Source: Cupriavidus cauae
GTDB lineage: Bacteria; Pseudomonadota; Gammaproteobacteria; Burkholderiales; Burkholderiaceae
DNA: 64,000 nt
Direction: 5' to 3'
Assembly (NCBI RefSeq): GCF_008632125.1
Contig: NZ_VWRN01000045.1
Location: forward strand, 186,001-250,000
Under the pieces are notes generated by a model. The model was given only the letters and a program-made list of their open reading frames with translations. It had not been told where the DNA came from and made no database searches. The position numbers were made by a program, and so were the translations under genes. Below are positions 16,999 to 25,338 of the stretch, piece after piece. The number at the start of each line of letters is the position of its first letter. The first letter of the stretch is position 1.

Positions 16999-17049
16999 CA
17001 TCACATATGTGATGGATGACGACGGCAGCAAATCATCATGGATGTGATG
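16999..17049. promoter_or_regulatory. paired palindromic operator sites CATCA-N6-TGATG
   Basis: A perfect 16-bp palindrome, CATCACATATGTGATG, lies at 16999-17014, and a second site with the same arms (CATCA, six bases, TGATG) at 17034-17049. They sit in the 214-bp region between the divergent seven-gene catabolic operon and a CitE-like gene. A dimeric regulator, perhaps the nearby IclR protein or a GntR protein encoded elsewhere, probably binds both. Confidence 0.65.
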
Positions 17050-17130
17050 GCGGGGCGCCGGGCGGAGAGGCAGACTGCATGTCGCGCGGTCCCGCACCGC
17101 CTGTCCGCCAACCACTTCGAGATCGAGACC

Positions 17131-18102
17131 ATGACCGACGATTCCCTCCGCCTGCGCCGCTCGGTGCTCTATGTTCCCGCGGCCAACGCCCGCGCCATCG
17201 ACAAGTCGGCCGCGCTGCCATGCGATGCGATCGTGTTCGACCTGGAAGATGCGGTGTCGCCCGCGATGAAGAGCGCCGCGCGCGCGCAGCTTGGGCAAGC
17301 GCTGTCGGGGCGACGGTCTGCCGGCCAGGAGATCGTGCTGCGCGTCAATGCATTGGGCACCGCCGAGTTCGCGCAGGACCTGATGCTCGCCGCCAGCGCG
17401 CGCGTCGACGCGGTGTTGCTGCCGAAAGTCGGCGACGACAGCGATGTCGTGACGTTCGCCCGCGCCTGCGCGGCGCTGGCATGGGACAAGCCGCCGGCGC
17501 TATGGGCGATGGTGGAGACGCCGCAGGCGATCCATCGGCTCGACGCGATCGTCGCGGCCGGGCGTGCGGCGACACCGCGCCTCGATTGCCTGGTGATCGG
17601 CACCAACGATCTGGCCAAGGACACCGGTGTATTTGCCGGCGAGGAGCGCCGCTATCTGATGCCCTGGCTGATGCAGGCCGTGCTGGCGGCGAAACGCTAC
17701 GGGGTCGACATTCTCGATGGCGTCTGGAACGACTTCGGCGACCAGGCCGGCTATGCCGCGGAACTGACCCAAGCGGTGCGGATGGCATTCGATGGCAAGA
17801 CGCTGATCCACCCGTCGCAGATCGACGCCGCCAACGCGGCATTCGCGCCGTCGGCACAGCAGGTCGCGGAAGCCGAGCGGATTGCCGCCGCCTTCGCGGC
17901 GAACGAGAACGCAGACGCGGGGGTGATCAATCTCGATGGCAGGATGGTCGAACGGCTGCATCTGGAACAGGCGCTGCGGCTGCTGGCTCGCCACCGCGCA
18001 ATCGTGCAGGCGGAGCAGCGGCGGGGCGGGGCGGCTGCGACTGCCGCGAACGCTCCGAACGCTGCGAATGCAGCGAATGCAGCGAACGCGGCGAAGGTCT
18101 AG
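17131..18102 (+). CDS. HpcH/HpaI aldolase/citrate lyase family protein
   Basis: A 323-residue CitE-like CoA-ester lyase: RRSVLYVPAANARAID at the start, the metal-binding FDLEDAVSP, LRVNALG, VETPQAI, VIGTNDLAKDTGV and GKTLIHPSQIDAAN. The start at 17131 excludes an upstream extension that would run into the palindromic operator. The last 20 residues are an Ala-Asn-rich tail produced by a 9-bp DNA repeat and are probably dispensable. It is divergent from the seven-gene operon, which contains a second CitE-like lyase, so the two may cleave different or stereoisomeric products. The stop codon shares the bases CTAG with the stop of the converging IclR gene. Confidence 0.88.
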   Translation: MTDDSLRLRRSVLYVPAANARAIDKSAALPCDAIVFDLEDAVSPAMKSAARAQLGQALSGRRSAGQEIVLRVNALGTAEFAQDLMLAASARVDAVLLPKVGDDSDVVTFARACAALAWDKPPALWAMVETPQAIHRLDAIVAAGRAATPRLDCLVIGTNDLAKDTGVFAGEERRYLMPWLMQAVLAAKRYGVDILDGVWNDFGDQAGYAAELTQAVRMAFDGKTLIHPSQIDAANAAFAPSAQQVAEAERIAAAFAANENADAGVINLDGRMVERLHLEQALRLLARHRAIVQAEQRRGGAAATAANAPNAANAANAANAAKV

Positions 18103-18824
18103 CAGTTTCGCGCGACGGCCAGCACCGCGGGCAGCAACTGCTTGCGGCGCGCATGCAGCCGGGCCACGGGCCCGCCGGTACCGATGCCCAGCCATTGTCC
18201 ACGGATCGGTGTTGCCAGCAGCGTGGCCAGGACGCCGGCGCCGGGCGTGGCGAGATTGGCCGATTCGTAGTAACCCTGCTCGCGCGCCTGCCGGACGGCG
18301 CGCATGGTATCGGCCAGCCGCGCCGGCGGCCATGCGCTCTTGTGCTCGGCGTTATAGCGGCGCAGCAGGCGGCCCACCTCGTCGTCGTTCATCCGGCTCA
18401 TCAGCATGATGCCGATCGCGGTCAGATGCATCGGGCGCATCGCGCCGGAGACGGCGGTCAGCCGCAGCGCGTGGGGCGATTCGATGACCGACAGGTACTG
18501 CAGCATGATGCCGTTCTGGCGTCCCAGCAGCACGGTCTCGCCGGTGTCCGCCGACAGCCGTCGCATGGCATCGTGGACGGTCGCGCTGGTGCCATGCTTG
18601 CGCGTGGTCCAGTCGCAAAGGAAGGACACCCGCACGGAAGGGCAGAAGGTGCGCGCCTGCGCATCGAATTCCATATAGCCCCGGCCTACCAGCGTGCGCA
18701 CCAGCATCGACGCGCTCGATTGCGGTATCCCCAGCTTCTCGACGATTTCGCCGACCCGCAGCGGCCGCCGCTCGCGCTCGAACAGCTCGAGCAGATCGAA
18801 GACCCGGTTCGCCGATTTCACCAT
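18099..18824 (-). CDS. IclR family transcriptional regulator
   Basis: A 241-residue regulator with an N-terminal winged helix (VFDLLELFERERRPLRVGEI, then GIPQSSASMLVRTL) and a C-terminal effector domain (GETVLLGRQNGIMLQYLSV; TAIGIMLMSRM). IclR proteins bind small carboxylates or aromatics and often control catabolic operons. I chose the ATG at 18824, the first at the start of the recognisable fold; the frame is open upstream for 57 codons without family similarity. It is divergent from the HMG-CoA-lyase operon and close to two CitE-type loci, either of which could be its target. Confidence 0.9.
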   Translation of the reverse strand: MVKSANRVFDLLELFERERRPLRVGEIVEKLGIPQSSASMLVRTLVGRGYMEFDAQARTFCPSVRVSFLCDWTTRKHGTSATVHDAMRRLSADTGETVLLGRQNGIMLQYLSVIESPHALRLTAVSGAMRPMHLTAIGIMLMSRMNDDEVGRLLRRYNAEHKSAWPPARLADTMRAVRQAREQGYYESANLATPGAGVLATLLATPIRGQWLGIGTGGPVARLHARRKQLLPAVLAVARNC

Positions 18825-19101
18825 GCCTGCATCCACAGCCTGTCTCCCCTTGCCGGGCGGTCGCGCCGCCGGTCGAATTGCCGAACTGCCGTATGGTACG
18901 CCGGCCGTAGCACCCGCCGCGCATGACGTTCCGGCAGGACAGCCTCGCGATGGGTCGCCCGCCAAGGCTTTCCGATATGGAATCGAAACGTGCACGAATC
19001 ATCGCTGTAGCTCGATTCGGGAATGGCATACATTGCTCCCACCCTGCCGCAAGAGATCGCCGATCTCCGGGGCCGCATCCCCGCGAGAGCCAGCCAGAGC
19101 C
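18825..19101. promoter_or_regulatory. divergent control region of the IclR and HMG-CoA lyase genes
   Basis: Two short inverted repeats fit regulator sites: TTCC-N5-GGAA at 18970-18982, similar in style to IclR operators, and GAGATC-N3-GATCTC at 19053-19067, 35 bases before the lyase start. No strong -10/-35 pair is obvious. Binding is inferred from position. Confidence 0.4.
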
Positions 19102-20127
19102 ATGAAAGCCAGCCCACTTCCTTCCCTGCCCAGCCGTGCCGTGGTCCGCGAGGTCGGCCTGCGCGACGGCCTGCAGAGCGTGCAGACCATCGTGCCGACC
19201 GAACACAAGCGCGAATGGATCCGCGCCGCCTACGACGCCGGCCAGCGCGAAATCGAGATCGGCTCCTTCGTGCCGGCGCGGCTGCTGCCGCAATTGGCCG
19301 ATACGGCCGAGCTGCTGGCCTTCGCGAGGACGCTGCCGGGCTTGTTCTGCTCGGTGCTGGTGCCGAATCTGCGCGGCGCCGAGCTGGCGCTTGCCCACGG
19401 TGCCGACCTGATGCTGGTGCCGCTGTCGGCAAGCCATGCGCACAGCCTGGCGAACCTGCGCAAGACCCCCGACGAAGTGGTGGCCGAGGTGGCCCGCATG
19501 CGCGCGGCCCGCAACGCCGCCGGGGCGAGCACGCTGATCGAGGGCGGCGTGGGCACGGCGTTCGGCTGCACGATCCAGGGCCATGTCGATGCCGACGAAG
19601 TATTGCGCCTGATGCAGGCGCTGCTCGATGCCGGGGCGGACCGCGTCAGCCTTGCCGATACGGTGGGCTATGCCGATCCCGCGCAGGTGGCCGCGCTGTT
19701 CGAGCGCGCCGTCGAGATGGCCGGCGACAGGTTCTGGTGCGGCCATTTCCACGATACCCGCGGACTGGGGCTGGCCAACGTCTACGCCGCGATGCAGACC
19801 GGCGTGAACCGCTTCGACGCCTGCCTCGGCGGCATCGGCGGCTGCCCGCATGCGCCGGGCGCGAGCGGCAATGTCGCCACCGAAGACCTGGCCTATATGC
19901 TGGGCAGCATGGGCATCGACACCGGCCTCGATATCGGCGCGCTGCTGCGCCTGCGCGAGCGGGTGGCGGGCTGGCTCGCCGGCGAGACCCTGCACGGCAT
20001 GCTGTGGCGCGCCGGCTTGCCGAAGACATTCCCCGGTGTCGGCGCTGACGACGATGCCGGCCTTGCCGCGCCGAGCCGCTGTGGCACGGCACCGTCCCCG
20101 ACGCCCATCCCGACTTTCCCAGCCTGA
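19102..20127 (+). CDS. hydroxymethylglutaryl-CoA lyase family protein
   Basis: A 341-residue TIM-barrel lyase. REVGLRDGLQS (residues 16-26, with the catalytic Arg and the metal Asp22), EIGSFVPARLLPQ, GHFHDTRGLG and the flexible-loop signature GGCPHAPGASGNVATED with its Cys are all present. The enzyme splits 3-hydroxy-3-methylglutaryl-CoA, or a related 3-hydroxyacyl-CoA, into acetyl-CoA and a 3-oxo acid. A CoA-transferase and a Bug receptor follow, suggesting uptake, activation and cleavage of an external branched dicarboxylate. The ribosome site is weak. The C-terminal 25 residues, rich in Pro, Thr and Ser, lie outside the conserved fold. Confidence 0.92.
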   Translation: MKASPLPSLPSRAVVREVGLRDGLQSVQTIVPTEHKREWIRAAYDAGQREIEIGSFVPARLLPQLADTAELLAFARTLPGLFCSVLVPNLRGAELALAHGADLMLVPLSASHAHSLANLRKTPDEVVAEVARMRAARNAAGASTLIEGGVGTAFGCTIQGHVDADEVLRLMQALLDAGADRVSLADTVGYADPAQVAALFERAVEMAGDRFWCGHFHDTRGLGLANVYAAMQTGVNRFDACLGGIGGCPHAPGASGNVATEDLAYMLGSMGIDTGLDIGALLRLRERVAGWLAGETLHGMLWRAGLPKTFPGVGADDDAGLAAPSRCGTAPSPTPIPTFPA

Positions 20128-20149
20128 TCGCCACCGAGTGGGTCATATC

Positions 20150-21301
20150 ATGATGCAAAGCAACGAATCCCTCCCGCTCGCGGGCATCCGCGTGGTCGAG
20201 TTCACCCATATGGTCATGGGCCCGACCTGCGGCATGATCCTGGCCGATCTCGGTGCCGAGGTCGTCAAGGTCGAACCGCCCGGCGGCGACAAGACGCGCA
20301 ACCTGCCCGGCCTGGGCATCGGCTTTTTCCGCGCCTTCAACCGCAACAAGAAGAGCGTGGTGCTCGACATCACCACCGACGAGGGGCGCGCCACCGCGGC
20401 GGAACTGGCCGGGCAGTGCGACGTGCTGCTGGAGAACTTCCGTCCCGGCCTGATGCGCAAGCTCGGCCTGGACTACGACACGCTGTCCAAGTCCTGTCCG
20501 CGGCTGATCTATGTCTCGCACAAGGGCTTCCTGCCGGGGCCGTACGAGAACCGGCTGGCGCTCGACGAGGTGGTGCAGATGATGGGCGGCCTGTCGTACA
20601 TGACCGGGCCAAAGGGGCGGCCCTTGCGCGCCGGCACCTCGGTCAACGACATCATGGGCGGCATGTTCGGCGCGATCGGCGTGCTGGCCGCGCTGCGCGA
20701 GCGCGATCGCACCGGCCGCGGCCAGGAGATCCAGAGCGCGCTGTTCGAGAACTGCGTGTTCCTGGCCTCGCAGCATATGCAGCAGTACGCGATGACGGGC
20801 GAGGCGCCGCCGCCGATGCCCTCGCGGGTATCGGCCTGGAGCGTCTACGACGTCTTCACGCTGGCCGACGACGAGCAACTGTTCATCGGCGCGGTCAGCG
20901 ACAAGCAATTCGTCACGCTGTGCAGGGTGCTGGAGCGGCCGGACCTGCTGGACGTGCCCGAGTACGCCAGCAATGCCTCGCGCGTCGCGGTACGGCCGCA
21001 ACTGCTGGAGCAGCTCGGCGGCATCCTGCGGCATCACCGCGTCGCCGAGCTGGCGCCCAAGCTCGAGGCGGCCGGCATTCCGTACGCGCCGATCGTGCGC
21101 CCCGATCAGCTGCTCGACGACGTGCATCTGAAGGCAAGCGGGGGACTGGTGCCGATGCAGGCCGACGACGGCTCGACGGCGCCGGCCGTGCTGCTGCCGC
21201 TGCTGATGGGCGGCCGCCGCCCCGGCGTGCGCCATCCCTTGCCGAAGGCCGGCGAGCACAACGACGAAATCCTGGCGCGCCTGGGCAAGGGCGCGCGCTG
21301 A
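20150..21301 (+). CDS. CaiB/BaiF family (class III) CoA-transferase
   Basis: A 383-residue family III CoA transferase: VVEFTHMVMGPTCGMILADL, VVKVEPPGGDKTR, NRNKKSVVLDI and DVLLENFRPGLMRKLGLDY. Where most members have the catalytic Asp, this one reads SALFENC, so Glu occupies the site; this may be normal for its subgroup. Two adjacent ATG codons (20150 and 20153) could serve as start. It lies 22 bases after the HMG-CoA lyase gene and probably attaches CoA to that enzyme's substrate. Confidence 0.9.
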   Translation: MMQSNESLPLAGIRVVEFTHMVMGPTCGMILADLGAEVVKVEPPGGDKTRNLPGLGIGFFRAFNRNKKSVVLDITTDEGRATAAELAGQCDVLLENFRPGLMRKLGLDYDTLSKSCPRLIYVSHKGFLPGPYENRLALDEVVQMMGGLSYMTGPKGRPLRAGTSVNDIMGGMFGAIGVLAALRERDRTGRGQEIQSALFENCVFLASQHMQQYAMTGEAPPPMPSRVSAWSVYDVFTLADDEQLFIGAVSDKQFVTLCRVLERPDLLDVPEYASNASRVAVRPQLLEQLGGILRHHRVAELAPKLEAAGIPYAPIVRPDQLLDDVHLKASGGLVPMQADDGSTAPAVLLPLLMGGRRPGVRHPLPKAGEHNDEILARLGKGAR

Positions 21302-21313
21302 CAGCACCGGGGC

Positions 21314-21338
21314 GGCCGGCGCGCGATCTGCGCCGGCC
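21314..21338 (+). other. intercistronic hairpin
   Basis: GGCCGGCGC (21314-21322) and GCGCCGGCC (21330-21338) form a perfect 9-bp GC-only stem with a 7-base loop between the CoA-transferase and Bug genes. No T tract follows, so it more likely stabilises or partly terminates the message than ends it. Confidence 0.6.
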
Positions 21339-21393
21339 AGGCCCGAACAGGCCGCGGCACAGCGGCCGGACATACCCATCCGGAGACGACATC

Positions 21394-22428
21394 ATGCATT
21401 CACCCCGCTCGCGCGCCATCGCGCCCTCGCTTCCGATCCGTCGCAATGTGATCAAACTGGCCGCGGCGGCCGTCACGCTCGGCATGCTGGGCGTGCCGGC
21501 GCTGTATCCCTCTCGGTCCGCGCAGGCGCAGCCGGGCTCCGGCAAGCCGATCCGATTGATCTTGCCGATCAGCGCCGGTTCCGGCGTCGATGCCATTGTG
21601 CGGGCGGCCGCGCCGGCGCTGGGCAAGGCGCTCGGCCAGCCGGTCGTGATCGAGAACATGCCCGGCGCGGGCGGCATCACGGGCACGGCCGCGGTCGTCA
21701 AGGCGGCGCCGGACGGCACCACGCTCGGCATGGTGTCGAACAACCACGCGATCAATCCGAGCGTGTTCAAGTCGATGCCGTTCGATGCGATCAAGGACAT
21801 CACGCCGATCAGCGTGCTGGGCGCGACCTCGCTGGTGCTGGTGGTCAACCCGAAGGTGCCGGCGCGCAACGTCAAGGAGCTGGTCGCCCTGCTGAAGGCC
21901 AAACCGGACGAATACAACTACGCCTCGTCGGGCAACGGCACCGTGATTCATCTGGCCGGCCAGATGTTCCTGGAGGAGGCCGGCGTCAAGGCGCGCCATA
22001 TCCCGTACAAGGGCACCGGGCCGATGGTCACCGATTTGCTGTCGGGGCAGGTGCAGATGGGCGTGGTCGCGCTGAACGCCGTGCTGCCGCATCTTAAGGC
22101 CGGCACGCTGCGCGCGATCGGCCTGTGCGGCGCGAGCCGTTCGCAGGCGGCGCCCGATATCCCCACCATCGCCGAACAAGGCTTGCCGGCCTACGACATC
22201 GAGGGCTGGTTCGCCCTGGTCGGTCCGGCCAACCTGCCGCCCGCCGAAGTCCAGCGCCTGCACGACGCCTTCGCCAAGGCCTTCACCAGCCCCGAGGTGG
22301 TCGAGGCCCTGAAGAAGCAGGCGACCGCCACGCGGCCGACCACGCCGGCGCAGGCGGCAAAGTTCTTCGCCAGCGAGGCGGCGCGCTATGCCACGCTGGC
22401 CAAGAAGGCCAACGTGTCGGTCGAATAG
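21394..22428 (+). CDS. Bug/TctC family tripartite tricarboxylate transporter substrate-binding protein
   Basis: A 344-residue periplasmic receptor. The signal sequence (PIRRNVIKLAAAA, cleavage near AQA) is followed by KPIRLILPISAGSGVDAIVR, IENMPGAGGITGTA and AAPDGTTLGMV, the family ligand-loop pattern. CGGAGAC precedes the ATG. It is the third gene of the HMG-CoA-lyase/CoA-transferase unit and probably binds the dicarboxylate that this unit breaks down. No membrane partner lies nearby. Confidence 0.93.
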   Translation: MHSPRSRAIAPSLPIRRNVIKLAAAAVTLGMLGVPALYPSRSAQAQPGSGKPIRLILPISAGSGVDAIVRAAAPALGKALGQPVVIENMPGAGGITGTAAVVKAAPDGTTLGMVSNNHAINPSVFKSMPFDAIKDITPISVLGATSLVLVVNPKVPARNVKELVALLKAKPDEYNYASSGNGTVIHLAGQMFLEEAGVKARHIPYKGTGPMVTDLLSGQVQMGVVALNAVLPHLKAGTLRAIGLCGASRSQAAPDIPTIAEQGLPAYDIEGWFALVGPANLPPAEVQRLHDAFAKAFTSPEVVEALKKQATATRPTTPAQAAKFFASEAARYATLAKKANVSVE

Positions 22429-22500
22429 CGGCACGCGGCATTCCGTACGCGACACGCGGCTCGCGGGCCTTCCTTCTCCCCACCAACGCATCATCGAAAC

Positions 22501-23025
22501 ATGGCTCTTTACCAGCTCGGCGACCTGACGCCGTCCATCTCCGACACCGCCTTCATCGCGGATCAGGCCACCCTCATCGGCAACGCACAGCTCGGCGAGC
22601 AGGTCACCGTCTGGCCCGGCGCGGTGATCCGCGCCGACAACGAACCGATCGCGATCGGCGCCCGCAGCAACGTGCAGGAAGGCGCGGTGCTCCATACCGA
22701 TCCGGGCTGCCCGCTGCGCATCGGTACCGACGTCACCATCGGGCATCAGGCCATGCTGCACGGCTGCACCATCGGCGATGGCGCGCTGATCGGCATCCAC
22801 GCCGTGATCCTGAACAACGCGACCATCGGCAGCGAATCCTTGGTCGCGGCGGGGGCGCTGGTCACCGAAGGCAAGTCCTTCCCGCCGCGCTCGCTGATCC
22901 TCGGCTCGCCGGCCAAGGCCGTGCGCGAGTTGAGCGACGAGGAAGTGCGCAATCTGCGCGCCAACGCCGCCGATTACGTGAAGCGCGGCGCCGACTATAG
23001 GAAGCAACTGAAGAAGCTGGCCTGA
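22501..23025 (+). CDS. gamma carbonic anhydrase family protein
   Basis: A 174-residue left-handed beta-helix protein built from hexapeptide repeats. The three zinc/iron ligands of gamma-class carbonic anhydrases are conserved as His65, His82 and His87 (VLHTD, TIGHQAMLHG). Proteins of this YrdA/PaaY-like group are trimeric and cytoplasmic; some hydrate CO2, and PaaY acts as a thioesterase in phenylacetate breakdown. It lies 72 bases after the Bug gene and may be part of that operon. Just after its stop, CCGGG-N5-CCCGG (23027-23041) is a short possible terminator stem. Confidence 0.9.
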   Translation: MALYQLGDLTPSISDTAFIADQATLIGNAQLGEQVTVWPGAVIRADNEPIAIGARSNVQEGAVLHTDPGCPLRIGTDVTIGHQAMLHGCTIGDGALIGIHAVILNNATIGSESLVAAGALVTEGKSFPPRSLILGSPAKAVRELSDEEVRNLRANAADYVKRGADYRKQLKKLA

Positions 23026-23142
23026 CCGGGCATTACCCGGGACGAGGCCCGGCAGTGCGTGGGCAGGATGCCGACCGAAGCGGCCTCTTCCGGGTCCGCC
23101 TGTGCCACAGGGCAGGGGACGCAGGCCGATTTGATTTTTAAT

Positions 23143-23162
23143 GATAATGCAATATCATTATC
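23143..23162 (+). promoter_or_regulatory. Fur box of the siderophore uptake operon
   Basis: GATAATG (23143-23149), six bases, then CATTATC (23156-23162) form a perfect inverted repeat very close to the 19-bp Fur consensus. It is a notably AT-rich spot in a GC-rich region and lies 25 bases before the TTG chosen as start of the TonB-dependent receptor, consistent with iron repression of the four-gene operon. Confidence 0.85.
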
Positions 23163-23187
23163 GTCCGATCGACACCAGGACGATATC

Positions 23188-25338
23188 TTGCCCGCCGCTC
23201 CGCATCCACGACCCAACACGATCCGATGGCACCGGCGCGCCGCCGTGGCATTGCTGGCGACGGCGCCCGGCATCTGCGCGGCGCAGGAGGGGGAGGGCGG
23301 GCCGGCCGCCGAGCTGGAGGCGGTGACCGTTACCGGCACGCGCGAGCGGGCCTATCGTGCGGTGGTCGCACCCACCGCCAACAAGAGCGATACCGCGCTG
23401 AAGGAAACGCCGTTCTCGATCCAGACCGTGACGCGCGAGCTGATCGAGGACCGTGGCGTGTTCACGCTGGGGGAGGCCATCCGCACGGTCCCCGGTGTGA
23501 CGGCGCAGGTCGGCTGGGGCGGCAGCAACGACCGCTTCCGCCTGCGCGGCTTCGCGACCTCGGCGAACCTGAAGAACGGCTTTCGCCGCAGCGTCTTCGC
23601 CCCGGTCGACGAGATGGCCAACATCGAGCAGATCGAGGTGCTCAAGGGCCCGGCGTCCGCGCTCTATGGCCGCTTCGAGCCGGGCGGCGTGGTCAATATC
23701 GTGACCCGCAAGCCGCTGGACAAGCCGCAGCACAGCGTGGAATTGACCGGCGGCAGCCATGATTTCCGGCGCGCGACGGTGGACAGCACCGGGCCGATCA
23801 GCGACACGCTGAGCTACCGGATCACCGGCTCGTGGCAGGACAATCGCAGTTTCCGCGACTTCGTCGACGCGCAGACGCTGTTCGTCTCGCCGGTACTGCA
23901 GTGGAAGCTGGCACCGCAGACCCGCCTGACCGCGGAGTTCGAGTTCGGCCGCCGGCGCGGCGCCTTCGACCGCGGCTTCGGCAACAGCCCGCTGTTCCTC
24001 AACGTGCCGATCCACTACAACTATGGCGAGCGGGACGCGCGGCTGGACAACGACAGCGCGCTGGGCTCGCTGGTGCTCGATCATCGCTTCGACAATGGCT
24101 GGGCATTGCGCGCCGGCGCGCTGCGCTCCCATGCGCGCACCGATGCGGTCTGGTACCCGTATGGGTTTCCCGCGCTCAGCGGCGCCGATGGGCCCGACCC
24201 GCAGGTCAATCGCCGCAAGCAGCGCAATATCGACCGGCAGACCGATACCACGCTGATGGCCGAGGCCTCGCGCCGCTTCGATACCGGCGGCATCGGCCAC
24301 CGCGTATTGATCGGTGCCGATTACAACTGGGACGAGTGGGACTTCAGCGCGCAGGCGAATCTGGGGCCGGGCGGCTTCCCGGTGAACCTGCCGATCAATC
24401 TCTACCACCCGGTGCATGGCGCCAACGCCGGCGCGCTGCTGCCGTACGACGGCTCGCGCTACGCCAGCCGCAACCTCGGCCTGTACGCGCAGGACGAGCT
24501 GCAGTTCGGATCGCATTGGCGATTGCTGCTCGGCCTGCGCTACGACCGCTCGCGGACCAGCGCGCGCGCCCAGTACCTGCAGGCGGCCGACACGCTGGTG
24601 CGGCATGACGATGCGCTGTCGCCGCGCGTGGGGCTGACGTGGACGCCGGTCGAGCCCGTGTCGCTCTACGCCAGCTGGGCGCGATCCTTCCTGACCGAGC
24701 CGTCCGGCGGCATGCTGCGCGCCGGCACGCTGCCCGCGCCGTCGCGCGGCAAGCAGACCGAGATTGGCGCCAAGTTCAGCCTGCTGGACGGCCGGCTGGA
24801 GCCGACCGTCGCACTGTTCGACATCCGGCGCAGCAACGGCGTGGTCTCCGATCCGGAGGATTTCAACTATGTGATCCAGGTCGGCGAGCAGCGCAGCCGC
24901 GGCTGGGAGATCGACGTGCCGTTCAGCATTACGCCGCGCTGGCGCGTGCTGGCGAGCTACACGCAATACAAGGCCGAGATCGCCGCGGACAGCAATCCGG
25001 CGCTGGTTGGCAAGCTGCTGGCCAATGCGCCGCGCCGCACCGCCAGTATCTGGACAACCTACGATTTCGCCGGAGCCGCGTCGGGACTGAGCGTCGGCAT
25101 CGGCGCGACCTATGTGGGCGAGCGGCAGGCCAACACGGAGAACTCGTTCGCTCTGCCGTCCTACACGCGCTGGGACGCCAATATCGCCTACCGCTTCGGC
25201 AAGGCGCGGCGCTACAAGCTGCAGCTGACGGTGCAGAACCTGGGGGATCGCCGTTACTACGATTCCGGCGGCGCCTTCGTGCCTACCTACCCGGGCGCGC
25301 CGCGCATGGTGTTTGCCAGCTTCGGAGCGACGCTGTGA
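23188..25338 (+). CDS. TonB-dependent siderophore receptor
   Basis: A 716-residue outer-membrane receptor that imports a ferric siderophore with TonB energy. After a signal peptide (RRAAVALLATAPGICAAQ) comes a TonB box-like VTVTGT, a plug domain (DTALKETPFSIQTVTRELIEDRG; VLKGPASALYGRFEPGGVVNIVTRKP-type stretch) and a 22-strand barrel ending in Phe-Gly-Ala-Thr-Leu. The frame is open from 23059, but that start would put the Fur box inside the gene; the TTG at 23188 has AGGA 8 bases upstream and gives a normal signal peptide. Its TGA overlaps the next GTG. The siderophore type cannot be told; no biosynthesis genes are in the window. Confidence 0.92.
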   Translation: MPAAPHPRPNTIRWHRRAAVALLATAPGICAAQEGEGGPAAELEAVTVTGTRERAYRAVVAPTANKSDTALKETPFSIQTVTRELIEDRGVFTLGEAIRTVPGVTAQVGWGGSNDRFRLRGFATSANLKNGFRRSVFAPVDEMANIEQIEVLKGPASALYGRFEPGGVVNIVTRKPLDKPQHSVELTGGSHDFRRATVDSTGPISDTLSYRITGSWQDNRSFRDFVDAQTLFVSPVLQWKLAPQTRLTAEFEFGRRRGAFDRGFGNSPLFLNVPIHYNYGERDARLDNDSALGSLVLDHRFDNGWALRAGALRSHARTDAVWYPYGFPALSGADGPDPQVNRRKQRNIDRQTDTTLMAEASRRFDTGGIGHRVLIGADYNWDEWDFSAQANLGPGGFPVNLPINLYHPVHGANAGALLPYDGSRYASRNLGLYAQDELQFGSHWRLLLGLRYDRSRTSARAQYLQAADTLVRHDDALSPRVGLTWTPVEPVSLYASWARSFLTEPSGGMLRAGTLPAPSRGKQTEIGAKFSLLDGRLEPTVALFDIRRSNGVVSDPEDFNYVIQVGEQRSRGWEIDVPFSITPRWRVLASYTQYKAEIAADSNPALVGKLLANAPRRTASIWTTYDFAGAASGLSVGIGATYVGERQANTENSFALPSYTRWDANIAYRFGKARRYKLQLTVQNLGDRRYYDSGGAFVPTYPGAPRMVFASFGATL

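Noticed and set aside
17016..18926. A 636-codon open frame on the plus strand over the CitE-like and IclR genes
   Set aside because: It runs through two recognisable genes in other frames and has no motif; it is a product of high GC.
23059..23187. Upstream extension of the TonB-dependent receptor
   Set aside because: It would place the Fur box inside the coding region and add 43 residues before a normal signal peptide. The TTG at 23188 has a ribosome site.
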